Positions 18,308 through 28,026 of a stretch of 64,000 bases of DNA are shown piece after piece. Origin of the DNA: Pseudomonas graminis (GTDB lineage Bacteria; Pseudomonadota; Gammaproteobacteria; Pseudomonadales; Pseudomonadaceae); NCBI RefSeq assembly GCF_002093745.1, contig NZ_MTSB01000015.1:96632-160631 (forward strand), in the 5' to 3' direction. The position numbers and the translations under genes were made by a program. The notes beneath the pieces were generated by a model that was not told where the DNA came from, did not search any database, and saw only the letters and a program-made list of their open reading frames with translations. The first letter of the stretch is position 1. Each line of letters starts with the position of its first letter.

Positions 18308-19645
18308 TCAGTTGCCGCGGGTGATGCTCAGCCCCTTCAGCAGGCTGAGCGCCTGGCTGAGCTGGAAGTCGTCATCCTGCGGACGCGCCTTGGCCGCTGC
18401 GCCACCCTTGACGGTCGGCTTGTCGGCGCCGCCGTTGCCATTGCCCAAGTGGCCCATCAGGTCGGCTTCCTTGTAGTTCTCGCCGTCCGCTTCGCTGGTG
18501 ACTTTGGCCCGGCGTACCACGATGTCAGGGTTGATGCCCTGCGCCTGAATCGAGCGACCGTTCGGCGTGTAATACAGCGCCGTGGTGATCTTCAGCGCGC
18601 GGTCGTTGTTCAGCGGCAGAACGGTTTGTACCGAGCCTTTGCCGAAGGTGTCGGTGCCCATCAGGATCCCGCGTTTCTGGTCTTGCAGGGCACCGGCGAC
18701 GATTTCCGACGCAGAGGCGCTGCCGCCGTTGATCAGCACGACCAGAGGCACACCTTCGCTGGCATCCGCCGGGTCCGCCGAGAAGCGCAATTCGGAGTTG
18801 GCGATACGGCCTTTGGTGTAAACGATCAGGCCTTTGGTGAGGAAGTGATCCGCCACCTGCACAGCCGACTGAAGCACGCCGCCCGGGTTGTTGCGCAGGT
18901 CGAGAATCAGACCGCTCATTTTCTTGCCGTTGTCTTTACGGAACTTGGCCAGCGCCTTGCCGACTTCTTCACCGGTCTTGACCTGGAACTGGGTGATGCG
19001 GATATAGCCGTAGCCGTTTTCCAGCATCTGCGCCTTGACGCTCTTGACCTGAATGGTCGCCCGCGCCAGCGTCACATCAAACGGCGTGCCGCCATCGCGC
19101 ACCAGCGTCAGGGTGATCTTTTCGCCGATCTTGCCGCGCATCTTGTCGACCGCTTCCTGCATGTTCTGGCCCTGGGTCGGCGTGCCATTGATCTTCACGA
19201 TCAGGTCGCCAGCCTCGATGCCTGCCTTGGAAGCGGGCGTGTCGTCGATGGGGGAAACCACTTTGACCAGGCCGTCTTCGACGCCCACCTCGATGCCCAG
19301 ACCGCCGAATTCGCCGCTGGTGCTTTCCTGCAGCTCCTGGAAGTCTTCCGGGCCGAGGTACGCGGAATGCGGGTCAAGGTTGCTGAGCATGCCCTTGATG
19401 GCGTTTTCCAGCAGTGTCTTGTCGTCCACCGGCTCGACGTAGGCAGCTTTGACCCGGTCCATGACCTCCGCAAAGGTGCGCAGCTCTTCCAGTGGCAGCG
19501 GCGGTTTGGCGGTGGCATTGGCTTTGGCGGGCGCGACTGCTGCAGGCGTGGCTGGCGCGGTTTTTTCGGCAGCTTGCGCCAGTGGCGCGCCGATAACGAT
19601 GGCAATCGCCAGGGCCAGCGAGGTGAGGCGGGACAAATGCAGCAT
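18308..19645 (-). CDS. ctpA: C-terminal processing protease CtpA (S41 family)
   Basis: 445 residues. A signal peptide ends near Ala26. The PDZ domain spans about residues 105-195 (GGLGIEVGVEDGLVKVVSPI). The S41 catalytic dyad is Ser311 in GGSASASE and Lys336 in TFGKGSVQ. A low-complexity Ala/Pro/Lys stretch follows the signal peptide. In Pseudomonas CtpA degrades peptidoglycan cross-link hydrolases with the adaptor LbcA and affects envelope integrity and type III secretion. It is 33 bp after the envC-like gene. Confidence 0.93.
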   Translation of the reverse strand: MLHLSRLTSLALAIAIVIGAPLAQAAEKTAPATPAAVAPAKANATAKPPLPLEELRTFAEVMDRVKAAYVEPVDDKTLLENAIKGMLSNLDPHSAYLGPEDFQELQESTSGEFGGLGIEVGVEDGLVKVVSPIDDTPASKAGIEAGDLIVKINGTPTQGQNMQEAVDKMRGKIGEKITLTLVRDGGTPFDVTLARATIQVKSVKAQMLENGYGYIRITQFQVKTGEEVGKALAKFRKDNGKKMSGLILDLRNNPGGVLQSAVQVADHFLTKGLIVYTKGRIANSELRFSADPADASEGVPLVVLINGGSASASEIVAGALQDQKRGILMGTDTFGKGSVQTVLPLNNDRALKITTALYYTPNGRSIQAQGINPDIVVRRAKVTSEADGENYKEADLMGHLGNGNGGADKPTVKGGAAAKARPQDDDFQLSQALSLLKGLSITRGN

Positions 19646-19678
19646 GTCTAACGAACTCCTACAGATATTGACGCCGAC

Positions 19679-21004
19679 TTATCCTTGAGTGCGGCACCAT
19701 TGGGCCGGATCGCTGGGGCGACCCTGCTGACGAATAGCAAAGTACAACGCTGCCGTGTCCTGACCACCACTATTGCCGACCGTGGAAATCGCTTCACCGG
19801 CTTTTACAATGTCACCTGCCGACTTGAGCAGGCTCTGGTTGTGCCCGTATAGGGTCAAATAGCCATTGCCATGGTCCAGAATGACCAGAAGCCCGGCACC
19901 GCGCAACCAGTCAGCGAACACCACTCGTCCGCCGTGTACGGCATGTACCTGACTGCCGGCTGCCGCGCTGATCATGACGCCGTCCCATTTGGTTCGTTCG
20001 TCATCACCGCGTGCTTCACCGAAACGCGCAAGCAGTCGACCATCGATAGGCCATGGAAGTTTGCCCTTGGCCTGTGCAAAAGGACCGCCATACGAGACAC
20101 CGGCACTGGAAACGACTGCGCCGGGGGCTTTGACCGGGCGGCGCGGTGCGGGTTCATCATCGCTTTTGCTACTGTTGCTGCTGCTGTTATTGCGGGCGAC
20201 GGCCTCGGCTTCGCGCTGACGCTTCTCTTCAGCCTCGCGGGCGGCAACCAGCGCCTTCTGGCGGGCCTCTTCGGCTTCACGCGCCTGACGCGCCAGGGTT
20301 TCCTCGATGGTCTTGAGGACTTTGGCCAGATCGGCTTGATCCTGTTGGCGGGCCTGCAGCTTCTGGTCGCGAGCCTTGTAGTCCTGATTCAGCTTGGCCA
20401 AGGCCTGCTGACGCTCCTGGCGAACCTTGGCCAGCTCTTCGCTCTGGCTGTCCAGGTTGCTCTTTTGCACCAGCAGTTGTGCCTGTTGCAGGTCGATATT
20501 CTTTTCGACGTTGGCCAGCTGGCGCAGGGTTTCATTGAAACCGCGCAATTGCTCCAGGCGCGCTTTGCTCAGGTAGTCGTAATAGGTGAGGGTCCGTGCG
20601 AACTTTTCGGGGTGCTGCTGATTGAGCAACAGCTTGAGGTATTCCTGGCGGCCACTCTGATAGGCGGCGCGGGCCTGGATCGCAATCAGGCGTTGCTGTT
20701 CAACGCGGGCGCTGTTTAATTTTTTTTTCTCACTGTCGAGCTTTTGCAGCTCGGTTTCCGTCTTTTTTAGTTCCTTTTGCAGGACCTCGACCTGCTTTTC
20801 CAGCGTACCCATTTCGGTTTCAGTGGTGCGCAGGTCCTTCTGGACACCGGCACGTTCTTCCTGAAGTTTGCCCAGGACTTTTTGCAGCTCCGTCACATCC
20901 TGACGCGCAGCATCTATCTGTTTTTGGGTTTGCACACGCTCGTCTTCGGCAAACGCCGGATTGAGCAGGCAGATCAAAGCAAGGGCAATCAAGGCGCGGA
21001 GCAT
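19679..21004 (-). CDS. envC: EnvC-like murein hydrolase activator
   Basis: 441 residues from ATG 21004 (MLRALIALALICLLNPAFA, signal peptide). A long coiled coil spans about residues 25-260, rich in K, E and Q heptads. After a Ser/Asn-rich and Pro-rich linker comes a C-terminal LytM/M23 domain (SQVHAVHGGRVVFADWLRG, GHNQSLLKSAGDIV). Zinc ligands are degenerate: the usual HxH near the end reads YFAIR. This is characteristic of EnvC, which activates amidases AmiA/AmiB at the septum rather than cutting murein itself. It lies between gpmI and ctpA. Confidence 0.92.
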   Translation of the reverse strand: MLRALIALALICLLNPAFAEDERVQTQKQIDAARQDVTELQKVLGKLQEERAGVQKDLRTTETEMGTLEKQVEVLQKELKKTETELQKLDSEKKKLNSARVEQQRLIAIQARAAYQSGRQEYLKLLLNQQHPEKFARTLTYYDYLSKARLEQLRGFNETLRQLANVEKNIDLQQAQLLVQKSNLDSQSEELAKVRQERQQALAKLNQDYKARDQKLQARQQDQADLAKVLKTIEETLARQAREAEEARQKALVAAREAEEKRQREAEAVARNNSSSNSSKSDDEPAPRRPVKAPGAVVSSAGVSYGGPFAQAKGKLPWPIDGRLLARFGEARGDDERTKWDGVMISAAAGSQVHAVHGGRVVFADWLRGAGLLVILDHGNGYLTLYGHNQSLLKSAGDIVKAGEAISTVGNSGGQDTAALYFAIRQQGRPSDPAQWCRTQG

Positions 21005-21113
21005 GTGGGTGGGCGATACCGAGGAATTGTGAGAAAAAATGTCAGGCCTAGTATGCCCGCCATGCGCTGCAAAAAAAACGCCCCGCAGCGAATGCTTTAG
21101 GGCTGAAGACATA

Positions 21114-21149
21114 AAAACCGGCCTGCCTTGATGGCTAAAGGCCGGTTTT
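21114..21149. terminator. Hairpin between gpmI and envC
   Basis: AAAACCGGCC (21114-21123) pairs with GGCCGGTTTT (21140-21149): ten-base perfect arms with A and T tracts on either side, so it can terminate both ways. It would partly separate gpmI from the envC-ctpA genes. Confidence 0.8.
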
Positions 21150-21156
21150 CAGCGGT

Positions 21157-22689
21157 TTACTCGTCTACGAGGATCGACTGCCCCGTCATCTCTTGCGGTT
21201 TCTCCATGCCCAGCAAATGCAGCATGGTCGGCGCCACGTCAGCCAGAACGCCGCCTTTGCGAACTTTCAACGGGCGTTTGCCGACATAAATGAACGGCAC
21301 TGGCTCCGAGGTGTGGGCGGTATGTGCCTGGCCTGTGGAGTCGTCGGTCATCTGCTCGACGTTGCCGTGGTCAGCAGTGATCAACGCTTCGCCGCCGACT
21401 TTTTCCAGCGCCTCGGTAATGCGTCCAACGCACACGTCCAGGCATTCAACGGCCTTGATCGCTGCTTCCATGATGCCGCTGTGGCCCACCATGTCGCCGT
21501 TGGCGTAGTTGACGATGATCACGTCATAACGCTGATGCTCGATGGCGTCGACAATCTTGTCAGTGACTTCCGGGGCACTCATTTCCGGCTGCAGGTCGTA
21601 GGTCGCGACTTTTGGCGATGGAATCAGGATGCGTTCTTCGCCCGGAAACGGTTCTTCACGGCCGCCGGAGAAGAAGAAGGTGACGTGGGCGTATTTTTCG
21701 GTTTCGGCGATGCGCAGTTGTGTCTTGCCGTGGTCTGCCAGGTATTCACCCAGCACGTTCTTCAAGCTGCCCGCCGCAAAGGCCGAGGGCGCGGGGATGC
21801 TTGCCGCGTATTGGGTCAGCATGACGTAGTTGACCTTGGGCTGACGAGCGCGCTCGAAGTCCTTGAAGTCATCCTCGACAAACACGCGGGTCAGCTCACG
21901 GGCGCGGTCGGCACGGAAGTTCATGAACACCACGGCGTCGCCGTCTTCCACCCGGGCCGGTTCGCCGATGCGCGTGGCTTTGACGAATTCGTCGTTCTCG
22001 TCACGCGCGTAGGCCGCTTCCAGCCCCGCCACACCGCTGTCTGCGTGGAATTCGGCGCTGCTGTCGACGATCAGGTTGTAAGCCGCGGACACCCGGTCCC
22101 AGCGGTTATCGCGGTCCATTGCGAAGTAACGGCCAATGATCGTGGCAGTGCGACCTTTGCCCAGGCGGGCGAAGGTGTCGTCCATCAGCTCAAGGGATTT
22201 TTTTGCACTGCGCGGTGGTGTGTCACGACCGTCGAGAAACGCGTGTAGGTAGATGTTCTCCGCGCCGCGTTTGACCGCCAGCTCGGCCATGGCCACCAGA
22301 TGGTCCTGATGACTGTGAACGCCGCCATCGGACAACAGGCCCATGATGTGGACGGCCTTGCCCGCGCTGACCGCTTTATCCACGGCGGCGCAGATGGTCG
22401 GGTTCTCGAAGAACTCACCGTCACGAATCGCCTTGGTCACCCGAGTGAAGTCCTGATACACCACGCGGCCTGCGCCGAGGTTCATGTGCCCGACTTCGGA
22501 GTTGCCCATCTGCCCGTCCGGCAGACCGACATCCATGCCCGACCCGGAGATCAGGCCGTTGGGCATGCTTTCATAAAGGCGATCCATGACGGGCATTTTC
22601 GCGGCCAGGATGGCATTGCCTTCGTGGCTTTCGCTGTGTCCGAAGCCATCCAGGATGATAAGAACCAGAGGTTTTGGCGTGGCAGTCAT
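21157..22689 (-). CDS. gpmI: 2,3-bisphosphoglycerate-independent phosphoglycerate mutase
   Basis: 510 residues from ATG 22689 ([20 protein letters not shown]). Alkaline-phosphatase-superfamily motifs are intact: LDGFGHS metal site, the phosphorylated Ser64 in [14 protein letters not shown], the HSHQDH loop, [15 protein letters not shown], and C-terminal [11 protein letters not shown] plus [12 protein letters not shown]. It interconverts 3- and 2-phosphoglycerate using manganese and is the main PGM in Pseudomonas. It is transcribed away from yibN, with the two promoters in the 144-bp gap. Confidence 0.97.
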   Translation of the reverse strand: MTATPKPLVLIILDGFGHSESHEGNAILAAKMPVMDRLYESMPNGLISGSGMDVGLPDGQMGNSEVGHMNLGAGRVVYQDFTRVTKAIRDGEFFENPTICAAVDKAVSAGKAVHIMGLLSDGGVHSHQDHLVAMAELAVKRGAENIYLHAFLDGRDTPPRSAKKSLELMDDTFARLGKGRTATIIGRYFAMDRDNRWDRVSAAYNLIVDSSAEFHADSGVAGLEAAYARDENDEFVKATRIGEPARVEDGDAVVFMNFRADRARELTRVFVEDDFKDFERARQPKVNYVMLTQYAASIPAPSAFAAGSLKNVLGEYLADHGKTQLRIAETEKYAHVTFFFSGGREEPFPGEERILIPSPKVATYDLQPEMSAPEVTDKIVDAIEHQRYDVIIVNYANGDMVGHSGIMEAAIKAVECLDVCVGRITEALEKVGGEALITADHGNVEQMTDDSTGQAHTAHTSEPVPFIYVGKRPLKVRKGGVLADVAPTMLHLLGMEKPQEMTGQSILVDE

Positions 22690-22774
22690 AGAACCCACTC
22701 GATGCTGGTTGGATAAAGTACAAGGGAACGGCATTTTAAGGACAAGTTCAAACGGCGTCACTGCCGTACGGACT

Positions 22775-22802
22775 TTGGCCGACCTTGGCTGCTGTGTATA
22801 CT
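22775..22802 (+). promoter_or_regulatory. Probable promoter of yibN-grxC-secB
   Basis: TTGGCC (22775-22780), 16-bp spacer and TATACT (22797-22802), 31 bp before the yibN start. Confidence 0.55.
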
Positions 22803-22833
22803 GGCCGACATTTTAACGCCCTGGAACCTACTG

Positions 22834-23247
22834 ATGGTTGCTCACCTGCTTGAATTCGCCACTAACCACTATTTGATCACCGGCGCCTTCGTCATTCTGC
22901 TGGCACTGCTGATTGCCTACGAACTGAGCAAAGGCGGCGCCAGCCTCAGCACTCGCGAGCTGACGGCGATGGTCAACCGCGATGAGGCGGTGGTCATCGA
23001 CGTGCGCTCGAAAAAGGATTTCACGGCAGGCCACATCGTCGGTTCCCTGAACTTTCCGCAGGACAAGGTGCTGACCCGCACCGCTGAACTGCAGAAATAC
23101 AAGGACAAGACGTTGATCATCGTCGACGCAATGGGGCAGCATGCGGGCAGCACCGCCCGTGAACTGCTCAAATCCGGCTTCAAGGCGGCCAAACTGTCCG
23201 GCGGCATTTCCAGCTGGCGCGGCGACAACCTTCCTCTGGTGAAGTGA
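22834..23247 (+). CDS. Membrane-anchored rhodanese-like protein (YibN)
   Basis: 137 residues. An N-terminal transmembrane helix (about residues 14-30) is followed by a rhodanese domain with VVIDVRSKKDFTAGHIVGSL and LSGGISSWRGDNLPLVK. The active-site loop, normally with a cysteine, reads VDAMGQHAGSTAR, and the protein has no cysteine at all, so sulfurtransferase activity by the usual mechanism is not possible. It starts the conserved yibN-grxC-secB group, which suggests a link to envelope redox or export. Confidence 0.88.
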   Translation: MVAHLLEFATNHYLITGAFVILLALLIAYELSKGGASLSTRELTAMVNRDEAVVIDVRSKKDFTAGHIVGSLNFPQDKVLTRTAELQKYKDKTLIIVDAMGQHAGSTARELLKSGFKAAKLSGGISSWRGDNLPLVK

Positions 23248-23249
23248 AA

Positions 23250-23501
23250 ATGACTCAAGTCATCGTCTATTCCAGCGACTACTGCCCGTATTGCATACGT
23301 GCCAAGCAGCTGTTGCAGAGCAAAAGCGTGGCCTTCGAGGAAATCAGGGTCGACGGCAAGCCTCAGCTTCGCGCCGAAATGACCAAGAAGGCCGGTCGCA
23401 CGTCTGTACCCCAGATATGGATCGGCTCGACCCACGTGGGCGGCTGCGATGACCTGTTTGCTCTGGAGCGTGCCGGCAAGCTCGATGCGCTGCTGGCCTG
23501 A
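23250..23501 (+). CDS. grxC: Glutaredoxin 3
   Basis: 83 residues from ATG 23250. An in-frame GTG at 23244 overlaps the yibN stop and would add two residues. The dithiol active site CPYC is at residues 12-15 (VYSSDYCPYCIRAK). The cis-proline segment TSVPQIWIG and HVGGCDDLFAL complete the glutathione site. It reduces disulfides with glutathione in the cytoplasm. Confidence 0.95.
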   Translation: MTQVIVYSSDYCPYCIRAKQLLQSKSVAFEEIRVDGKPQLRAEMTKKAGRTSVPQIWIGSTHVGGCDDLFALERAGKLDALLA

Positions 23502-23541
23502 TTCCCCTTAATCTTTCAGCCCTATCTGACAAGGATCCGAG

Positions 23542-24030
23542 ATGACCGATCAACCGAACAACGGCGCTGTTGAAAACGAAGAAAACGGCCCACAATTTTC
23601 CCTGCAGCGTATCTACGTTCGCGACCTGTCGTTCGAAGCACCAAAAAGCCCGGCAATTTTCCGCCAGGAATGGACCCCGACCGTCAGCCTGGACCTCAAC
23701 ACCCGTCAGAAGCAGCTGGAAGGCGATTTCTACGAAGTCGTGCTGACCCTCTCCGTCACCGTCAACAATGGCGACGAAGTGGCGTTCATCGTCGAAGTTC
23801 AGCAGGCCGGTATCTTCCTGATCAAGGGTCTGGACGACGGCGCGATGAGCCACACACTGGGCGCGTTCTGCCCGAACATCCTGTTCCCGTATGCTCGCGA
23901 AGCCATCGACAACCTGGTCGTACGCGGTTCTTTCCCTGCGCTGATGCTGGCCCCGGTGAACTTCGATGCGCTGTATGCGCAAGAGCTGCAACGCATGCAG
24001 GAAGCTGGCGAAACGCCGACTGTTCAGTAA
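23542..24030 (+). CDS. secB: Protein-export chaperone SecB
   Basis: 162 residues. Typical features: [20 protein letters not shown] near the start, [35 protein letters not shown], and a C-terminal region ending [14 protein letters not shown]. SecB holds unfolded preproteins and delivers them to SecA. An AAGGATCCGAG Shine-Dalgarno lies just upstream, and a strong terminator follows. Confidence 0.97.
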   Translation: MTDQPNNGAVENEENGPQFSLQRIYVRDLSFEAPKSPAIFRQEWTPTVSLDLNTRQKQLEGDFYEVVLTLSVTVNNGDEVAFIVEVQQAGIFLIKGLDDGAMSHTLGAFCPNILFPYAREAIDNLVVRGSFPALMLAPVNFDALYAQELQRMQEAGETPTVQ

Positions 24031-24047
24031 GTGTTACCGCTGCAAGC

Positions 24048-24074
24048 AAAAAGCGCCTTTCGGGGCGCTTTTTT
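24048..24074 (+). terminator. Terminator after secB
   Basis: AAAAAGCGCC (24048-24057) pairs with GGCGCTTTTT (24064-24073), with a T run. Confidence 0.9.
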
Positions 24075-24158
24075 GTGTCTGCTCAAGAACGGCGGCTGGG
24101 CCATGGGTGCTTTTTATCGCGATGGCACTGACGATGCAGAGTGCGGCCGTACTTAGGC

Positions 24159-24614
24159 CTAAGCAAACCCGTGCTGACGCCACGCCTCATAAACCGCCAC
24201 GGCCACTGTGTTGGAAAGGTTCAGGCTGCGGCAGCCTTCGCGCATGGGCAGACGCAGGCGATGGTCGCTGCTCAGCGAGTCGAGAATGTCAGCGGGCAGC
24301 CCGCGGCTTTCAGGACCGAACAAAAACGCATCACCTGGCTCGAAGCTCGCATCATGGAAGGGGCGTGAGCCTTTGGTGGTAAAGGCGAATAATCGCGGGT
24401 TGCCGATCTTCTCCAGGCAGGTCGCCAGGTCTGCGTGCGTCTGCAGCGTGGCATACTCGTGATAATCGAGACCGGCACGGCGCAGGCGCTTGTCGTCCAG
24501 CTCGAAACCCAAGGGTTCGATCAAATGCAGGGTGCAGCCGCTGTTGGCGCATAGCCTGATGACATTGCCGGTATTCGGCGGAATTTCTGGTTGAAAAAGG
24601 ATGACGTGAAACAT
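24159..24614 (-). CDS. trmL: tRNA (cytidine/uridine-34-2'-O)-methyltransferase TrmL
   Basis: 151 residues from ATG 24614 (MFHVILFQPEIPPNTGNVIR). SPOUT-family trefoil-knot motifs: the N-terminal PEIPPNTGN, then LFGPESRGLP (SAM site) and LRLPMREGCRSLNLSNTVAV near the C-terminus. It methylates the wobble ribose of tRNA-Leu(CAA) and tRNA-Leu(UAA). The start codon overlaps or abuts the divergent gene on the other strand, so its promoter lies within that gene. Confidence 0.95.
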   Translation of the reverse strand: MFHVILFQPEIPPNTGNVIRLCANSGCTLHLIEPLGFELDDKRLRRAGLDYHEYATLQTHADLATCLEKIGNPRLFAFTTKGSRPFHDASFEPGDAFLFGPESRGLPADILDSLSSDHRLRLPMREGCRSLNLSNTVAVAVYEAWRQHGFA

Positions 24615-24639
24615 GCACGGCTCCGAACGAAAGGACGGG

Positions 24640-25053
24640 ATGCATTCTACCCCCGAAGAGGACCCGAGACCGAAGCTATGGCCGCGTGTTCTTGGTTCGA
24701 TGGCGATTGTCGGCTTTACGGTAGGCACCATCATTGGTCGCTTGCAGCAGCCGGACCCTGTCGAGCTGGAGCAGATTGAAGAGTTGCCTGCAGGCCTTGC
24801 ACTCTGGTTCAACGAAGAACCCAAGTATCAGGGAGCGACGGTGGATGGCGCGGTGGTGGTGAACGTCGCAGCGTCTGGACGACCGTGGAACGGCGAACTG
24901 ACCTTCGACAACAAGGTGGCGCGCTGGAAGGTTGAGCGGGGAGAGAAGGGCTTGGTGCTGACGCTCCTGGCAGCCCGTCCGCTTCATGGCGACTGGCGCA
25001 CAGAGTGTGTGGACGGGCGCTGGAGACTGGAGGTCAGTCTCCGGGAGGAATAA
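24640..25053 (+). CDS. Hypothetical single-pass membrane protein
   Basis: 137 residues from ATG 24640 (AAGGA about 7 bp upstream). An earlier ATG at 24613 is possible and would overlap trmL by 2 bp. A Pro-rich cytoplasmic N-terminus is followed by one hydrophobic segment (VLGSMAIVGFTVGTIIG) and then a soluble part with ALWFNEEPKYQGATVDGAVV and a beta-rich tail ending WRLEVSLREE. No known domain was recognised. Homologs in Pseudomonas are likely since the codon use matches the neighbours. Confidence 0.7.
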   Translation: MHSTPEEDPRPKLWPRVLGSMAIVGFTVGTIIGRLQQPDPVELEQIEELPAGLALWFNEEPKYQGATVDGAVVVNVAASGRPWNGELTFDNKVARWKVERGEKGLVLTLLAARPLHGDWRTECVDGRWRLEVSLREE

Positions 25054-25400
25054 AAGAGGGGAATCCCCGGCCTGCCTGTACCAAGGTCCCCAAAACTGGT
25101 GTTACAAGACCTATTGCAGAGTGCGTGCCAGTTTTTGAGCTTTAACCCGAAAGAGCGATGTTTTATAGCGCTGCCAAGCTGTTTATCGCCTGATAGTTGC
25201 ATCGTTTAAATTCATAATTCATTGAAAATCATGAATTTATTGCGCGCTCATCAGGCCTGTGCCGTTTTTCTGAAGAGTCCTCGTTAACGCTGCCCTTTCG
25301 GCCCCCAAAAAGATTCATGGGGCTATTGGCCCGAGCGTGCCACTTCAGGAGATGCACTCTATTTGCGCACCACCGCGATGCAAAAACCCATACTGATGCA
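25054..25400. other. Gap downstream of tauC where tauD would be expected
   Basis: About 350 bp. No tauD-like frame is present. It contains an AT-rich inverted repeat, TAAATTCAT (25207-25215) and ATGAATTTA (25231-25239), possibly an operator or a remnant. Short open frames here have no protein-like features. Confidence 0.5.
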
Positions 25401-26240
25401 TTAATGATGTTGACCGTGCCAGGGCACCAGCTTGCGTTGCAGTGCGCGCAGGCCCAGTTCCATGCCGAAAGCGACAACGGCGATCACCAGAATCCCCAGC
25501 ACCACCACGTCTGTCACCAGAAACTGCGCAGCTGACTGGACCATGAAGCCAAGCCCGCTGGTGGCGGCGATCAGCTCGGCCGCTACCAATGTGGACCAGC
25601 CCACACCCAGGCCGATGCGAATCCCCGTGAGGATGTCCGGGAGCGCACTGGGCAGTATGACGTGGCGAATCAGCTGTCCGCGCGTGGCCCCCAGCGATTG
25701 GGCTGCACGCACCCTGTTCGGGTCCACGGTGCGAACTCCGGTGGCTGTGGCGATGGCAATCGGCGCGAAGATCGCCAGATAAATCAGCAGCACCTTGGAG
25801 AATTCACCGATGCCGAACCAGATCACGATCAGCGGCAGGTAGGCCAGTGGCGGTATGGGACGGTAAAACTCGATCAGCGGGTCGAAAATCCCGCGCGCGA
25901 TACGGTTATGGCCGATGGCAATGCCGACCGGAATCGCCGTGAGAATCGCCGCGCCCAGTGCCAGACCGATACGTTGCAGGCTGGCACCCAGATGTTGCCA
26001 GAGCGTGGAATCCATGTAGCCCTTGGTCAGCAGCAGCCAGCCTTTGCCCAGTACGTCCGCAGGCGATGGCAGGAACAGCGGCTCGATCCAGCCTCCGGCA
26101 GTCACGGCCCACCACAGGGTCAAGAGTATTGCGAGTGTAAGCGCGCTGATGGCTCGGGTGCTCAAGCGAACATCCGCGGTTCCGGCGTCAGGTAGCGTTA
26201 TCTCTCGGCGCTCGATATCGATCAGTTCGGGGCTGCTCAT
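25401..26240 (-). CDS. tauC: Taurine ABC transporter permease
   Basis: 279 residues with about six membrane segments. The EAA loop characteristic of TauC/SsuC permeases is visible: [19 protein letters not shown], followed by [15 protein letters not shown]. The conserved [20 protein letters not shown] segment is also present. It overlaps tauB by 4 bp (ATGA at 26237-26240). TauC versus SsuC was decided by gene order and by the other sulfonate set at 32-34 kb; the substrate is inferred. Confidence 0.85.
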   Translation of the reverse strand: MSSPELIDIERREITLPDAGTADVRLSTRAISALTLAILLTLWWAVTAGGWIEPLFLPSPADVLGKGWLLLTKGYMDSTLWQHLGASLQRIGLALGAAILTAIPVGIAIGHNRIARGIFDPLIEFYRPIPPLAYLPLIVIWFGIGEFSKVLLIYLAIFAPIAIATATGVRTVDPNRVRAAQSLGATRGQLIRHVILPSALPDILTGIRIGLGVGWSTLVAAELIAATSGLGFMVQSAAQFLVTDVVVLGILVIAVVAFGMELGLRALQRKLVPWHGQHH

Positions 26241-27022
26241 GCGTGCTTTTCCTCGTTACGTTGAGAGAACACGCTGGCCAGCACCTGCTCGCGGGTCTCG
26301 ATGAAGCGCGGGTCAGACTTGATTGCACGCGCCGATTCGCCGTTGCGATAGCGGCGACCAAAGTCCAGGTGCAGGTGTTCGGCGATGCGCCCTGGGTTGG
26401 GGGCCAGCAGAACCAGGTCGGTGGCGAGGAACACTGCTTCCTCTATATCGTGGGTAATCAGAAACACCGGTTTGGCAGTGCGCTGCCAGACTTGCAGCAG
26501 CAACTCCTGCATCTGTTCACGGGTGAAGGCATCCAGTGCGCCAAAAGGCTCGTCCATCAACAGGATGCGCGGGTCTGCGGCCAGTGCCCGGGCGAGGCCG
26601 ACGCGTTGCCGTTGCCCGCCAGACAACTGCCAGATTCTTCGCTGCTCGAAGCCCGCCAGGTCCACCAGCGCAAGCATTTCCCGCGCCCGTGCTTCACGTT
26701 CGCTGCGGTTGACACCGGCCAGTTCCAGGCCGAATGCAACATTGGCCAGCACATCCTGCCAAGGCAACAGCGCATCGTCCTGAAACACCACGCCGCGCTC
26801 TGCGCTTGGTCCTTCTACGGCAATACCGTCCAGCGTGATACGCCCGCTGCCGGGCTGGATGAAACCGGCAATCAGGTTCAGCAGTGAGGTTTTACCGCTG
26901 CCTGACGGCCCGAGCACGACCAACAGTTGCTGCGGCCCCAGACTCAGGCTGATGTCCGCCAATACCGGTGCGGTTGCGCCGGGATAATGAGCGCCGATGC
27001 GCTCCAGTTTTAACAGAGCCAT
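26237..27022 (-). CDS. tauB: Taurine ABC transporter ATP-binding protein
   Basis: 261 residues. Walker A GPSGSGKT (38-45), Q-loop FQDDALLPW, signature LSGGQRQR, Walker [18 protein letters not shown] and the H-loop [12 protein letters not shown] are intact. The sequence after Walker A ([20 protein letters not shown]) matches TauB rather than SsuB. It couples ATP hydrolysis to uptake with TauA and TauC. Confidence 0.88.
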   Translation of the reverse strand: MALLKLERIGAHYPGATAPVLADISLSLGPQQLLVVLGPSGSGKTSLLNLIAGFIQPGSGRITLDGIAVEGPSAERGVVFQDDALLPWQDVLANVAFGLELAGVNRSEREARAREMLALVDLAGFEQRRIWQLSGGQRQRVGLARALAADPRILLMDEPFGALDAFTREQMQELLLQVWQRTAKPVFLITHDIEEAVFLATDLVLLAPNPGRIAEHLHLDFGRRYRNGESARAIKSDPRFIETREQVLASVFSQRNEEKHA

Positions 27023-27048
27023 GCTGTGTCTCCTCGCGTTCAGCGCAC

Positions 27049-28026
27049 TTACGGGGCAATGAAACGGGCGCTGACGTAAGGCGAGTAATCAGGCAGCACG
27101 GCGTCGACCTTGCCCTGCTCTTTGAGGAACACCGCCGTTTTGGTCACCGCCTCGATGGTCGGTGCGCCGAGCAGCGCGCGCTGCTCGGCGGCCAGCGGAT
27201 AGACATTGCCTTGCAGCAGGCCCGGCACGTCAGAGGCCTTGGCGCCGGAAAGCCGGGTCAGCTTGTCGATGTTGGTCGTATCGGCGATCCAGGCAGCAGG
27301 GTCCTGGCGGTAACGGGCGTAGGCCTCAAGCGTCACGTTGGCGAAAGCCTTGACGACTTCCGGGTGTTTGTCGGCGAAATCCTTGCGCACAATCCAGGCG
27401 TCGAACGTGGGCGCGCCGACCTTGGCCAGTTCGCCGGACGTGATCAGCACCTTGCCGGTTTCCTTGGCCACGCCCAGCGCCGGGTCCCAGACGTAGGTGG
27501 CGTCGATGTCACCGCGTTTCCAGGCTGCGGCGATGGCGGGCGGGGCGAGGTTCAGAATCGTGACCCTGGCCGGATTGATGTTCCAGTGCTTGAGTGCAGC
27601 CAGCAGGCTGTAGTGACCCGTGGACACAAACGGCACGGCGATTTTTTTGCCGATCAGGTCCTGTGGCGAATTGATCCCCGAGCCGTTGCGGGCAACCAGC
27701 GCCTCGGCGGCGCCAATCTGCGTGGCGATCAGAAACGTCTCGACCGGCAGCTTGCGCGTAGCGGCCGCCGTGAAGGGGCTTGAGCCGAGATAGCCGATCT
27801 GTACGTCGCCCGAGGCAATGGCGGTGATGACATCGGCCCCATTCTCGAATTTGCGCCAGGCAATTTTTGAGTCAGTGGCCTTCTCGTAGGTGTTATCGGC
27901 CTGTGCCACTTTGGCCGGATCGACCGTGGTCTGGTAAGCAACCGTAAAGTCGGCCGCTTGCGCGAGAAAGGTTGCGCCAGTCAACGATAACGCGGTCAGC
28001 AAGCGCAGGGAAAAGTGCAGTTTCAT
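27049..28026 (-). CDS. tauA: Taurine-binding periplasmic protein
   Basis: 325 residues from ATG 28026 ([20 protein letters not shown]), signal peptide ending near AQA. TauA-like features: [24 protein letters not shown] and the [20 protein letters not shown] region, then [20 protein letters not shown]. It captures taurine in the periplasm. First gene of tauABC; an AT-rich upstream region carries a motif also seen before lsfA and ssuA. Confidence 0.9.
   Translation of the reverse strand: MKLHFSLRLLTALSLTGATFLAQAADFTVAYQTTVDPAKVAQADNTYEKATDSKIAWRKFENGADVITAIASGDVQIGYLGSSPFTAAATRKLPVETFLIATQIGAAEALVARNGSGINSPQDLIGKKIAVPFVSTGHYSLLAALKHWNINPARVTILNLAPPAIAAAWKRGDIDATYVWDPALGVAKETGKVLITSGELAKVGAPTFDAWIVRKDFADKHPEVVKAFANVTLEAYARYRQDPAAWIADTTNIDKLTRLSGAKASDVPGLLQGNVYPLAAEQRALLGAPTIEAVTKTAVFLKEQGKVDAVLPDYSPYVSARFIAP

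Noticed and set aside
17447..19651. 734-residue rightward frame
   Set aside because: Antisense shadow of ctpA and the deacetylase gene, without motifs.
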